Source: Scedosporium boydii
Lineage: Eukaryota > Ascomycota > Sordariomycetes > Microascales > Microascaceae
DNA length: 64,000 nt
Direction of reading: 5' to 3'
Assembly: GCA_002221725.1 (NCBI GenBank)
Contig: NJFT01000001.1
Span: forward strand, 1 to 64,000
This document shows, one piece after another, positions 46,914 through 61,624 of this stretch. The notes beneath the pieces are model-generated. The model was not told where the DNA came from. It worked only from the letters and a program-made list of their open reading frames with translations, and made no database searches. The position numbers and the translations under genes were made by a program. Numbering within the stretch: position 1 is the first letter of the stretch; each line of letters begins with the position of its first letter.

Positions 46914-48725
46914 TCAAAGTATCAGTTGCTTCAGGTTGCGCTGGATAATCATGTCTTGTACCGATCCCATCGTAATCTTCAGCAGATTCGTATCTGTCGC
47001 GTTCGTGAAGTGGCCGTAAATCTCCTTTTCGCTATTCCGGTTTAGTGCTCGGAACTTCTCCAAGAAGTACTTGCTCGCCGCCTTCCAGTCGTCTTTAGGT
47101 CCGTGGTAGTCGGTGAAGCCGTGATCGGTAATGGGGCTCCTGGAGAGCTTCTCCTTGAACAGATCCATCTTGTTGAGGAACAGGATTAGCGCCGACTTGG
47201 CGAACCAGTGCGAGTTCGCGATCGATTCCCAGAGCATCAAAGCCTCGTTCATTTGGTTCTGTGGCACAAATTTCTAGTTAGCAAGAATGGTCACAACAGA
47301 TGGATTTGTATCAAATCGATTATGTTCCCTCTTCGTGTTCCTTCTTTTGGGGGGGGGTGTTTCAAGGGATAGAAACATACGCCATCCTTGTCTTCTACAA
47401 GGCACTGATCGTAACCGCTGATCGCAACGAGGAAGAGAAGGCAGTTGACGTTTTCGAAGCAGTGAATCCACTTCTTTCGTTCGGACCGTTGGCCACCAAC
47501 GTCGAACATTCGGTATGTTAATTGGCCAAGGTCAAACACTGTTTCGGTAATACCCGTCGTTCGGAGTCGCGAGCGGAGGAGGTCCTGGTCTGTAGGGATG
47601 TAGTCTTGAGCCCAAAGGCGGTCGATGTCATCGCAGAAGCTGTTAACGGGGCAAAGTTAGTATCAAACCTCCCCTCCCGTTGATGCTGGAATGCAGCGTT
47701 GGCCCACTCGCGGCATGCGTCCGGGTGCAAGCCGCTTTCCGAATGAGGAATTGAGCGACGCCACTTACTATGAGAGATTGTCATGCAGGGCATATTCGTT
47801 GCCCTTATCAATGGCCTTGCGAACACCCTCATCTTGCCAGAGCGCCTTGATGGGCTCAAGGAAATCTTGGGGGAATGGCTCGTTGGGGTGAATTTCTTGT
47901 TCGACCAGCACGTGCGCCATGTTCTTCTAAAGCGTCGCCAAATGTTAGTCACAAGACTGCGTTCGCTCTCATTTTCCACCCTCGTCTCCGCGAATATGTC
48001 ATGTATGCATGTCTCCACCGGTGCGACAGGTCTCAAGCGGTGATGCCGAACTATGAATCATTGCGGGCCGACCAATACCACGCCGAAACCACCTCCCCCT
48101 CTTTCATTCCTGTCGAATTATCCCAGCCCGTGAATTCGGATTCCTCCAATCTCACCAAAAGGGCCCCGTTCGTCAAGACATTCGAGTGGGCCTCTCTCGC
48201 AGCTCATGACACAAGGGAGACGCTAGTGACGCACGGAGTGGTGACGAGAATGGGGAATTGGGTTCCATTTACCTCGTTCTCAGGGTTCTCGAAGTGAATA
48301 TCCATCTCGTTCATAGCTTCGAGGATAACCTGGAAGGCCTGCACGACGTTGTTGAACACGACGGGTTTCCACTCGAGCTTTTCGGATTTGCTGAAACCTT
48401 GGGCGTATATCAACTTCATCTGCTTTAATACAGTAGACTTTCCAGATTCTCCGGCTCCTGTCCAAGAGGCGAAAGAAGAAAAAAGGCACGATGCGTTAGC
48501 CCCCAGTATGCTGCAGCAACAGCCATCATTCAGGTGGCGGAAGACACTGGCGACACCGCGCTAGCCGCGGCGAGGAACCAGACGGCGGTAGTAGGAAGAG
48601 AACTTACCGAGTAATAGCAGCTTAACCTCCTTTGCCATCCGCTTCTCGTCTTGCCGGATTATCCGATCGAGCTCGCGCGACCGAGAGATGCCACCATCGT
48701 CCTTCTTCCTGCTTCCGAAGCACAT
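46914..48725 (-). CDS. gna-2: Heterotrimeric G-protein alpha subunit, group II (GNA-2 type)
   Basis: Exons 48608-48725, 48273-48457, 47769-47926, 47381-47639 and 46914-47258 join to 354 residues, the standard G-alpha length. Guanine-binding motifs are intact: P-loop GAGESGKST (40-48), catalytic Arg178 with Thr181 (RLRTTG), DVGGQ with Gln204, NKMD, and TNATDT. The N-terminus, [12 protein letters not shown]...SRSRELD, matches the GNA-2 class of filamentous ascomycetes. It lacks Gly2, so no N-myristoylation is expected, but Cys2 could be palmitoylated. The C-terminus ends KQLIL with no Cys at -4, so it should be insensitive to pertussis toxin. G-alpha subunits relay GPCR signals at the plasma membrane; group II members usually have mild or overlapping roles. 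Confidence 0.95.
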
Positions 48726-51700
48726 GATGGGCTGAGAATCCAGGGTTCCGGCTTGCGTCGAAAGCGCAAAGATAGAAAACAAGACTGGAGAGGAAACGCG
48801 GTGCCGTTAAATAGATCGATTGAGACCGGGGCCGATTGGCGGCGAGTCTCTGGACTTCCAGGTAGAAGCCGACAAGAGAACGTGGTAGGATCGGCGTAGT
48901 AGATCGGAGGAGCCGCGAGACGGGGGGAAGAATAGTACGTCGGTTCCTTGTGGGCGTGTTCGAGAGATGGGCAGCAGGGGGATTTATCGGCCTGTGTAGC
49001 ACAGTCGAGCTATCGCGAGAAGAGTTAAGGATTGAATGGATCAACCGATTCAATGGCGGGGTATCGTAGAACAAGAGATCGAGGTGGAAGTCGAGTCGAG
49101 GCCGACACCCATACACAAACACAATCTCTCTCGTGGGCGAACGCGATATGTCGGATGATGGCTGAATTGCAACCGTCGGCCGCTTGCCTCTTATCCTTCC
49201 AAACAGGACCGTGAGCAGGAAGTCGATCAGACAGATGCGAGGCTGCGAAGCTCAGTGGGAACGGGACGGGCGTGGAGGAATGGGTGGAAGGAAAGGTTAA
49301 AAGGTTTGCAGGATTAATGGGATGAAAGGTGGACAAGGGAAAGGGTGCAAAGTACGAAGTAAATTGATGGGTAGATCATTGGGGGGTGTGTGGTGTGGGA
49401 AGGTGGGAGGGAGTGGAGTTGGGGTGGAGTGAAAGGAAGGTGCAACGCTGGGGGCAACAATTGAACTGAACGTCGTTTTTTTTGTTTGCTGAGCACACAG
49501 CACAGGTCCAAGAGCAACACAATTGCGTCGAGTTGGGTCAGCTCAACCAACAATCGAGTGGATGGGAACATAAAGTATAATAACAACAAACGGGCGACAT
49601 ATCGACCTACCTCGTACGCCGCGGATAGACACGAGAGGTAACCGGGAGCACGAGTATTGTACCCGCGGGACGGTTGCCTCTACACTAGTACTATAGTGGA
49701 CGAGAGGAGCTAACGGGAGGTATCGATGGCAGCTTAGCGTGGTATTAGAGTACGAGTGTAATTGGGAGACTGGAGCATCAGTGGTGCGCGGTGGGGTGTA
49801 TCCTATACGAAGGACACTACGACGGACACTACGAAGTGCGGGTAACGAAACCAGCGTGCCAGCCAAACAATCAAATATTGATCGAAGAATTCAGTTATGT
49901 ACACTAACTACTTGATTCATTGATGCCATTTGATGCTTCGTTTCCTGCGCTATTCTTTCAAAGTCATACGCCATGTCCCCCTTCTCCCGTTCTGCCGTAC
50001 CCACATTCGTACGCTTCGGGTCCGAGGTCAATTGATTCAGCGCAACTGAAGTTGATGTCTCCTTTCCCCACCAGACTGTGAATAAGCTGAACGAACCTCC
50101 AAGTAGTGCGCATAACTATAGTGCTAGCTAACTAGTACGTGTACCTAGTGTCGACTCTCGCCGTAAGCTCAAGCCCAAGGTTACTAGTGTACCTCGCAGT
50201 GTGGATGCATTTGGGGGCGGGACACACGGCAGAGATGATACCGTGAAGCTAATTACTCCGGATTCCGAAGTGGGTAGGGAATAGTACTTTTCAACAATGT
50301 AGTGTACTTCCTACAGACCCTATGATTCTACTGTGGGCTGTTTGGAGTCTCTCCTCGATCTCCGAGAGATGTGGTACCCTTTGTCATTTGCAGGGCCGAC
50401 TTTGTATACTTGTTGACTGACGAGAGGTCGGATGAAACCAGGGACTTGAGGAAACCGTAGATGAGGGGGACGGTCCACTAGGACCTGCCCAGGCAAATGC
50501 ACAAAAAAGTACACCACTCAGGGCACACTGCGACCCCGCGACCTGGCGACCTGGTAAGCCCCCAATGAGGCAGGCACCCCGCGATAATAAACCGCCAGAA
50601 GAGTGAGACTGCAGAGTGCGGCGTACGGGCTGCTGTCGACTAAACCAGATGGAGTCATCGCTCCGCCTGCTGCACAAGTCCAGGGGTTGCTTCTTCAACA
50701 GTGACGGGGTGTTGTCCTGTCCTGGGATCAAGAGAGTATTAGCAGAGCACTCTTCTTTGGATGGCGACACGCGTGGGGCTTGGCCTGGTTTCGGTCCCAG
50801 TTGGGATGCGAGAAGCCAGCGCTCAGATCAATGGTCTGTATCAAACAGGAGTCGGCGGGCGGGCTTACATGCTCTCCGGCTGTGGGCTGTCTGCCGCGAG
50901 CGTGAGGGCGGCTAAGATCTCATACGTCTTAACTAGTCGGTAGATTATTGAGTGATAGCTTGGCTTTAACCTCACCTCTCCGTTTGCACCAAGTGTCCCC
51001 TTGGAGTCCTTGGTACAATATACGTCCCGTTCATGCCAGACAGTACTTGAAGTGACAGTCTGTCAGATAGTTGCGCTTGAGGCTTGCGCACAGATAGAAA
51101 AACTGCTTGCTGCAGGAAGCAGGAAGCGACGCTCCGCATCCTCGGACGCCACCTCATGACGAAGACTGGCTGGCAGGACGTTCGTTGCAGAAACCTGTGG
51201 AAGCAGAGCGCTTTGTCTGGGTCTGTGTCCTGCCGTTCCGTCCTCTCTGAGAAAGTATCGGACGAATCGTGACTCTCCCTGCGATTATCATCACCTGCTT
51301 TGCTCGGAATTTTGGGTCGGACTTTTCTGGTTGGTAATTAATATCCACCTTGCAGCTATAGCATAATAACAATGTTGCCCTGTCCCTGGAAAGGATTCCT
51401 GCAAACCACAAAGGCGGGAAGAGGGCGCCATCCCATCAGCCCTTCGAGGCAGGATAATGCGCGAGTATTATTATTTTCTTATTACACTTTGTTGTTCATG
51501 TACCACTCACCGGCTTGTTTGGACTGCCAATCAACCAATCTCCCCGTTCACCTCGTTGTCGTGCATCGAAGGCGAGTGCCGGAGGGGAAGTGGTTGAATA
51601 CACTCTTCTGCAAACCGTTTGGGGGAACATGTAATACTACATCTTTGCCGGCTGATAGTAAGAACCAGTGTATCTGAAGATGCGCGCCCACTGCCCCATC

Positions 51701-54700
51701 TGCAGCAGTGAGACAGAGCTTGAGCTTGGCCTGGCCCCGATGACAGCTCTCCAGTTGCGGTTGATGAGAGTTGAACTTTACTTCCAAGAGGTGGATACCT
51801 ACGAGGCAGGATACTCTATACCGTACCAGTACATGCACTCGAGTATATTCCGGTTATCGATCCAATTCTTCACCAACATTATGGAGCGTTTGAACTACAT
51901 CGCCTCTGCTGTTTGCTTCATCCAGCCAACATCTTGATTCAACAATCGCCCTAGACGCCCCCGCCCGTGGCGGACAAAGGAATTGACAGCAAAATCTCGG
52001 CAGATTATGCTTTGTTGTCTGTGTATAATGCGGTAACTGTAAGTTACTCCGTCCTCAGCCGGAGACACACCGACTGCGTACCAACTCTTACTTGGACGAT
52101 TACTTGCCTTGCCCTCGACGTCCAGGCGTCCAGGGACTGGCAAATGATGGGGACCCATGTGTTTTCTTGTTCCTTGTACACCCTCCACTGACGTCGAGGG
52201 AAGAAAAAAGAAGGCGAAAAGAAAAGGAAGAACAAACGAAGAAAAGGGGGCCCTGTGTAGAGTTCATGCTAGTCGAGCTGGAGGAGGCTTCGGCCCAATG
52301 ATTCCTCACAAGCCGAAACTTTGTGTGAGGTCAACGGTGCGAACTCAAGAGAGAAGGTTGCTGAAAATCATCAATATTTTCCTCCGAGATCCGAACTCCG
52401 GTGCTCACGGATGCGGAGTCTACGTGCCATGCTTCTGTTTATGGGTGAAGTCGACAATGAGGCAAAAGCCACCAGGAAGCTCGTCGCCAGGCTAAGCGGG
52501 ATCGGCCATCCGGTCGAGTAGGAAGTATCTCCTGTACAGTGACAAACACACGTGGAGATGATGAACAGACAGCAAAAACATTGGGGGGGGGGGGGGTTTA
52601 CTCCGCTGCCTGTTCGATCTGCAGAACGCAAGCAAAGATGCCATGCTTTAATGGGGTGGTCTAGGCTTATTCTGAGGAACGCGAACAGGATCGTCAACGC
52701 CGGCCACGGGTTCCGTTCCGTTCTCCGGGTAAGGTTGAGAAAGACGAGGCATTCATACGGAGTTTACCATAGGATCGTGCATTTCCACCTTGGATGTAAG
52801 CTCCTTGAAGCATAAGCTTTTTCAAAGCCCGCTAACTTAGGGCGAAGGACGTAGATTAAACTGCAATGTCGCGAAGTAACATGAACTAATTATACTTCGT
52901 CGTTCGATTTACTCGAAGACCCCTGCTGGTCAACCTCCGAAGCGATGACCCAGTGCGATCCATCATTGATGTTGCTCTCCTTCTTGCACTTCACCGCCTC
53001 GTCCAAGAACAGAATTTCTTGAGATCGACTGTTTCAAAACACGACAGTCAAAAGGTGCCCATGGTTTCCAAGTACTTCGTACGAAGTAGTCGCTCCTTAA
53101 TACATGTACCAGTGCAGGTACGGGTCGTGTCCCCCTGTTTATTTCGTCGGAGAATCCTAGCAATGCTACGGTCCTGCACTTTTAGTACGCTTACTTTTTT
53201 TTTTCCATTGCCCACAGGACAGACGGAGGGAAGGTCTGCGTGTCTACAAAGTAGCTGCATGTGTCCGTTTGAAGGATTTCAGAGCGAAAGGCTCAAGTTG
53301 CTCTCATCTACCGCTTCATACATATGTCCTCGGCAGGTGGTGTACGCCACGATGACTTTGGACAGTTGTTTGCTCAGAAGGCGTGAATATCCACCAAAAA
53401 GAATTTCAACTCGGGTGACCGCCTACTTCGTACACTCCCCTGCTCGTCCCTACAAAGTACGATGTAGAGTCGTAATCCAGGTGCAGTTCCCAATGAGCAC
53501 TCTTCCCAATTGATCTTTTGCATATTGAAGCGGCACGACCGAGATCATGCGCCTGCATGCAAGACGCTGGGACCGGCGATTTGCTTCATACGTCAACGGT
53601 CGCCAGGAAAGTTACCTAGGAACAGAGCACACAAAGTCTATCATCTGCCGCCTTTTTACTGAGGTAGGACTTGGCATTCATTCGATTGCGTCCATCTTCC
53701 GCTAATTGGAGAGTCGGCTAGACAGACGGCAAAGCACCTGCCACCAGGCCAGATCCTCAGGTCTTAGAAAGTACCAAGCCATGGGTGAAGCCTTTACTTC
53801 GTGCAGAGGGTTATTATTTGCTGCGCCCCTAAGGCTAGTGTCTACACGCATGCCCAAGGAAGGTTTCAGCGGCGGGTAGGGCGGTCTGTGTGCTCGTGTG
53901 GTGATCGATCTGCACACCACCACAGACAGTACTAAATGGTCGTCCATGTTCATCGTGATCGCTGGGCTACAGCTGAAATACCACTAATACTCCGCGGTGC
54001 AGAATACTAGCCGGGTCTGGGGATTTTGAGACTGTTAGCGTCGATAGATTCCGCATCACGGAGCGGCCGATGCTATAATCCTCCTTCACTTGGACGAACA
54101 GACTTGACCCAAGACGACCATGGATAACAGTCAAGTTCTCTCCCACTTCATATGCAGTGCGACCTGACAACGAGCTCGCAGCTGCCCTTGGCACAAGGGG
54201 TCAGTGCAACACCACACCACCACAGATGGACCCTATTGTGAAATATTCCCGACTTGAGCAGAATGGAAAGGAGACATGCTCCCAAGGCGGATTAACTGGC
54301 CCGAATCAGAACTTTGGATGTTCCGGGGAGGATGGCTGCGTTCAGACTCGGCAAACGGACCCCATTTGAGAAATGGCTACTTCATAGCACGTCCACTGCG
54401 AAGAATGAAGAATCATTTTCTCTGTCATTCTCGAACGCCTTTTAGTTTATTCGTCCTCTTTTTTTGTATTACTGTGTATTATTATTGCTTTTTTCCTCCT
54501 ATTTTTGGAAAGGAGGTGGAGCAATTCCTCCCTTGTCCTTGAAATGAGTTTTGATGGACCTGGAGCTGGGTGTGGTCAGATTCTGAAGGACTAGGAGTCT
54601 GGTCAAGCTGAAGATTCAGGGCAGCCCTGTGAACAATATTACCCTCGGTCCCGAGGATCCAAGTATTACTTTGTATTGGTGTATTAGCTCGATATTAGGA

Positions 54701-56294
54701 TTCAATTCGACCTGTTAGAACACTCCTTCGTGCGTTCCCGAGGATCATATATTCGGAACTGAATCTCACTGCCACTGCCACTGCCAGGCTGCCAGTCCCT
54801 GTTGTGTAAATGACCTTATGTATGAAAATGTAGCCAGCCACATCCATCCAAGCGCATCTCTCGTTCCGGACGTGGTGCTGCGATCAATACCAAGCGACTC
54901 GAAATGGGGATGAGGCCGTCGGATGCATATTGGTTCGCACCTCGTCCATATGGATCGTTCCGCGCCCAATTGACGGGATTGTCTCTCGAGCTGTCTCGTG
55001 AGAATTCCGCTGTGGGGTCTACAACGGCTTGGGGATACTTCGTCCGTTGGTAGATAAAAGGAGGTGGACTATGTATGTATGTATGTATGTACTTCGTACT
55101 ATAGCTTGAGATCTTCCCATGGATCGGACTCGGAAAGACAATTGGAAGCTCCCCGCTGAAAACCGGCTGGCCCGATGATAGTTTCCCCCGGTTCCTCGGC
55201 CTGGGCTGGCTGAACCAGGCAAGCCACCCATGACGAAAGGGAGCATGTTGGCCCCCTAACGTGCGCAGGACTTCGTACACTAGTGTGTCGGCGTTGAGCC
55301 GGTCTTTTGCCAGGGTGGATGGTGCCAGGCCAGAGTGAAGGAGACAGGGGATAGTTCATGCCTCGTCCATGGAAGATGATGGCAGTGGCTTTGCACAGCT
55401 TGCCCCTCTACAGCCACAGGAACTTCGGATATGGATGGGAATGTAAGATGAAGGAGGACGCCTTCTCGGTCGACTCGGCCCCCGAGTCTACCTCGTCCGT
55501 TGCCGATCTTGACAACTGGGAAGCCCAGTTGAACCATATTTGTTAGCCAGAACCCACTTAGCATCAAAGGGCTTCGTCGATATGTCGAGCTAGCAATGTA
55601 ATGCCCAAATCGATCGCTCGGGCGGGTTTTAGTGGGGTCATGGGAAGCCGTCAAGAGTGGGTGTATGACGCAGAATTTATCGTGGACATTTTGTATGAAG
55701 GAGGAGTTTAACATCCTGTTGAAGGACGACGCAATCTTCGAGAACCCAACATTGATGCGCCACGGATCGCATCCCGTTTACTTCTAGAACTTGGGTTGTC
55801 CATTGATCATATAACTGCACTTGTTAGCAAGAAGAAGTAGTAATTATCGACCAGGCTCTACGGGGATGGAAAAAAACGAATACACATTGATCAATTGAAC
55901 GTCCATAGTAAATGGAGCACCTTTGATTATTATTTATTTAAAATCTTTCAAGTCTAGCAAAGAAAACCCCGCCGCTACTCGGTCGGGGTACGACACTACG
56001 AAGTACGTCGCGGTAAAACGAGCAATTCGATCAAATGGATCTGCACTATTTCGTACTTTTTTTTTTTTTTTTTTTCTGATGCCGCCCACAAATTTCCTTG
56101 GCCGGTCTTGGGCTGCTGTCGGGCACCTGAAAATTTTGATCCGGCCTGGCAAACCGAGACTGAATAAAAATGTTGCGTCTCAATCCTCGTCGATAATCCC
56201 TCCCCTCCATCATCCCCTTGTCTTATCCGCCACCTTCGATTTTTCATATACCCTTCCCGGCCGCAGAGCATATTCTCGCCAAACCGTCGACACA
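48726..56294. other. Gene-poor region of about 7.5 kb
   Basis: No ORF in this interval shows domain content, a coherent codon pattern or believable splicing. The longest (52953-53513, +, 186 codons) is rich in Arg, Ser and Cys like random translation. Contents: the G-alpha upstream region, a G run of 14 at about 52582-52595, a GTAT microsatellite at 55071-55090, several CACTGC units at 54768-54786, poly-T at 56057-56076, and TACTTCGTA-type elements (49350, 49833, 52892, 53071, 53423, 53794, 55089, 55269, 55996). A long noncoding RNA or heavily decayed repeat is possible but not visible. Confidence 0.5.
53071..53090. repeat. Perfect 16-bp palindrome TACTTCGTACGAAGTA
   Basis: The 16-mer at 53073-53088 equals its own reverse complement. 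It is two inverted copies of the TACTTCGTA motif found elsewhere in the window. Confidence 0.7.
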
Positions 56295-58527
<2,233 letters not shown>

Positions 58528-59031
58528 GAAGAGCCCAGGTAGTTTAGAGGGGGTTATAGATAGATGTGGCAGTATCGGGTGGATAGACAAGGAAAAGGGA
58601 AAAAGGGATGACGGATATCAACGGCTGACATGATGCATGATGAGGAAGGGGTATCTGAAAAGGAAAAAGAGCGCTTCTAAAAGTCCAGAGCCGAGGATTA
58701 TAAAAGTTATAGATTCATGATTCCAAGTTCCGCCGTTCCACGGTATGCCATGCCTTCTTTCGTGCTAAGATGTATTCAGGGATGGTGTGTCGGAACTCGG
58801 GGTTGAAATATGAGCCTGTTCTAGGACGTGAGAGAGAGACTGTACTCGAGACTTACTGCTCATCTCACACCCGTCCCCGTTCCGTACTGTTGATAACCGT
58901 TGCCGTATTTTTATTCTATTCCACAATGCAAATTCCTATTCGGATGCTAAATGTAAATGCGTAAATACCTCATGGTACTAGGCGTATGCCCCATTTTCAT
59001 CATCCAAAAAAGACCGACCCCATCCTCATCT
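58528..59031. other. Convergent 3' regions of spermidine synthase and nitrilase genes
   Basis: About 500 bases between facing stop codons. No ORF, repeat or RNA gene is supported. Confidence 0.5.
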
Positions 59032-60021
59032 TTAGTTCTTCTTGGTCGCACTCACATCAGGATACACATCAAACCTCCTCTGCGAATACACAGGAATATT
59101 CCTCCTCGTCTCCTCAATCAACCCCCCATCCAACTCACAATAGACAATATCCTCCTTCTCCTCCGCCTCAACAACAACCTTCGCCAACGGATCAACAACA
59201 AGACTATGTCCGTAGGCATGATACGTAGCCTCCATATCCCTCGCGGGACTACACATGGCGACGTAAAACTGATTATCCAACGCTCTCGCTTGCGCGAGGA
59301 GCCGCCAGTGTAAAGGTCCCGTGGTGAGGTTGAAGGAGCCGGGGGACACGAGGGCGAAGCACCCGCGGCGGGCGGCGGTGGTGGCGAGTTCGGGGAAGCG
59401 GATGTCGTAGCAGATGCAGACGGAGAGTTTGCCGTATTCGGGGAGGTCGACGATGGTGAGTGCGTTTCCGGGCGAGAGGACGTCTGATTCGCGGAAGGTG
59501 ATCTTTCCGGGGATGTCGATATCGAAAAGATGCACTTTGCGATGCGTGGCGATGAGTTTTCCCCGGGGATCGAACACAAGCGCCGTATTGTAATACTTGT
59601 TCGTCTCAGGCTCAAGCTCAGGAATGGACCCTCCTACAAGGTAGACCTCGGCCTCGGCCGCCATGTCCGCCAACGCGTGAAAACTGGGCGAGACATCCTT
59701 CGGTGGCGGGGAGGGCAGGAGAGGCTCGGCGTACTGCGGGAAGTAATCGCATCCGTAGGGCGAGTTGAAGCATTCGGGGAGAACGACGAGTTTGGCGCCC
59801 GCGACGGAAGCTTCGAGGACCTTGGTGCGGGCGCGGGCGAGGTTGGCGGCTTTGTCGGCGCCGGAGGAGAGTTGCACGCAGGCTAGTTTGAGGGGCTGGC
59901 GGAGGATGGGGCCGGGGGGAGGCGTGCTGGTGGCCATTGTGCGGGTTAGGAGGCGGGTTGTTGTGGGGAGTGAGAGTGGTTTTGTGAGGATGGAGGTGAA
60001 GAGGCGGAGGGTTGGGGGCAT
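59032..60021 (-). CDS. Omega-amidase-type nitrilase (Nit2/Nit3 family)
   Basis: A single exon of 329 residues. The nitrilase catalytic triad is complete: Glu83 (LPECFNSPYG), Lys162 (HRKVHLFDIDIPGKITFRESD) and Cys204 (CICYDIRFPEL). These surrounding motifs are those of Nit2/Nit3, which hydrolyse alpha-ketoglutaramate and related omega-amides or deaminated glutathione. Residues 1-29 form an Arg/Leu/Thr-rich mitochondrial presequence (TLRLFTSILTKPLSLP...). Met29 (MATSTPPPGP) starts an untargeted form, so dual mitochondrial and cytosolic products are plausible. A Pro-rich loop (PLLPSPPPKDVSP) expands the fold slightly. Assignment to the family is firm; the preferred substrate is inferred. Confidence 0.92.
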   Translation of the reverse strand: MPPTLRLFTSILTKPLSLPTTTRLLTRTMATSTPPPGPILRQPLKLACVQLSSGADKAANLARARTKVLEASVAGAKLVVLPECFNSPYGCDYFPQYAEPLLPSPPPKDVSPSFHALADMAAEAEVYLVGGSIPELEPETNKYYNTALVFDPRGKLIATHRKVHLFDIDIPGKITFRESDVLSPGNALTIVDLPEYGKLSVCICYDIRFPELATTAARRGCFALVSPGSFNLTTGPLHWRLLAQARALDNQFYVAMCSPARDMEATYHAYGHSLVVDPLAKVVVEAEEKEDIVYCELDGGLIEETRRNIPVYSQRRFDVYPDVSATKKN

Positions 60022-61624
60022 TATTCGGTGGCGGATGGGGTGCCGGTGGGCATTGGGGAAGCTTGGGGAGGAGGAGGGCGAGGAGGAGGGTTGATGGGCT
60101 AGCAGAGGCGGGATTGAGTTGGAGAGAGCGTGACAGTTAATTCTGCGATGCAGTTGCAGTTACGTAGTGCGGGGCAATTGCGCCTTCCCCATGACAAGAC
60201 TAACAGTGTATAGCTCCGAGCTACGCCTGAAGGACCATTGATATGGATGCATCCCGGGTATCATGTAGAACTAGGAAGGTAGAATTTCCTTCCATGGTAG
60301 ATAGAGCATGCCAAATGCAGTCGAAGCTTGATTTTCTTAGATGAGGTGACTCGGTGTAGCTCCTACGGCGGGACGGGTGTGGAAGAAGAGGCTCGCGATA
60401 GCAAATTGGGTTACAATTGGATCAATAACTGATTCGCGTTCCTCGGGCGATGTGCAGAGAACTCTGAGTGGCATCAGGAATTTGAATATATTAGCGATCT
60501 TGTCGGTCTGCGGGTAATACCCGACGAGTCACTTTTTGGGGTCTGCGAGAGAGATGTCGGGACGAGCAGCTTTTTATTCCACAGGAAAAGAACTCGGTTC
60601 TGCAGAGAAAGTGATAGGAATCTCGAAATGTCAGCGTTTGAGCCTCCCCACGACTTTCACAGGAAAAGTAATCGCATAGTCGCAGGTCCAGTTAGATTAG
60701 TGGAACGTTAAAGAAGGTTCAAGATACGATACACCAAGATGCATATGGGGGACGAGTTCGACATCCCGGCTATTAAGCCTCTGAGCCTCTGAACCTCTGA
60801 CCGGTGAAGATCAATGTTTGACAGGTAACTTGATAGCGATTATATTGATGGATGTTGATCATTGGTCGTTTCTGGGACCGTTGCATCAACGGCTTGCTTG
60901 CTTGCCAGATTGCTTGCTTCCTGCTGTGTGACAACGTGTCGTGGCCGAGCCTATCAATCCGGAACTGTGTGGGTTGTGAGAGGGAGGAACTTTGGAAAAT
61001 GTATTTAACTCGGTGCTCCTGCTGCTGCCAGGGCCCGAAAATGAGCGTGGTTGATGAACATGCCCATCGAATGAGCCTTCGGCTTCGGACTTCGATTATT
61101 CAACTTGGTTCAGGTCTGGACCAGCGTCATCCAAGTCCGTCCAGAGCAAGCCGTATTACTTCGTAACTCCACAAAACAGAAGTGGGCAGTGAAATCAACC
61201 ACTCACGTCGCTGCACGCAAGCGTGTTTCATCAATGCCATCCCCGACGTCATCTCATTTGATCTCAGGCAACAACTTAAATCGACCATCAGCACCCCCCC
61301 GACAAGCCCAACAAACAATACACCTCACAATCTAGACCTCCGTACCCTCTACGCTCCTTGTCCGGCGGAACCGAAAATCGAAATAAATCGAAGCCCTACA
61401 GCGTGCTTCGTTAATTCACACCCGCCGGACTGGTTGTGCTGTACTTAGCCCTGCTGCTTCTTGGCCAATCTGTCATTTGCGACCACGTTAGAACTCCACA
61501 GCTCGGACTGTCGGAGTAATCGCCCTCCCCAACACGAGTTGACGACACGGGGACGCTGCCCCCAAGGACGCTCAGGAAAACAGGACCAGAGCTTCAAGAG
61601 TTAGAAACACAAACGCAGTCCAAA
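60022..61624. other. Divergent intergenic region
   Basis: These 1.6 kb lie between the nitrilase (-) and claudin-like (+) starts. There are no supported genes. One TACTTCGTA-type element is at 61155-61163, and the last 150 bases are probable leader. Confidence 0.5.

Noticed and set aside
52582..52595. Run of about 14 G as a functional G-quadruplex
   Set aside because: A single homopolymer run in a gene-poor area is as likely to be a sequencing or assembly artefact as a structure.
52953..53513. 186-codon plus-strand ORF in the gene-poor region
   Set aside because: Composition rich in Arg, Ser and Cys, no domain, and it contains two of the TACTTCGTA repeat elements.
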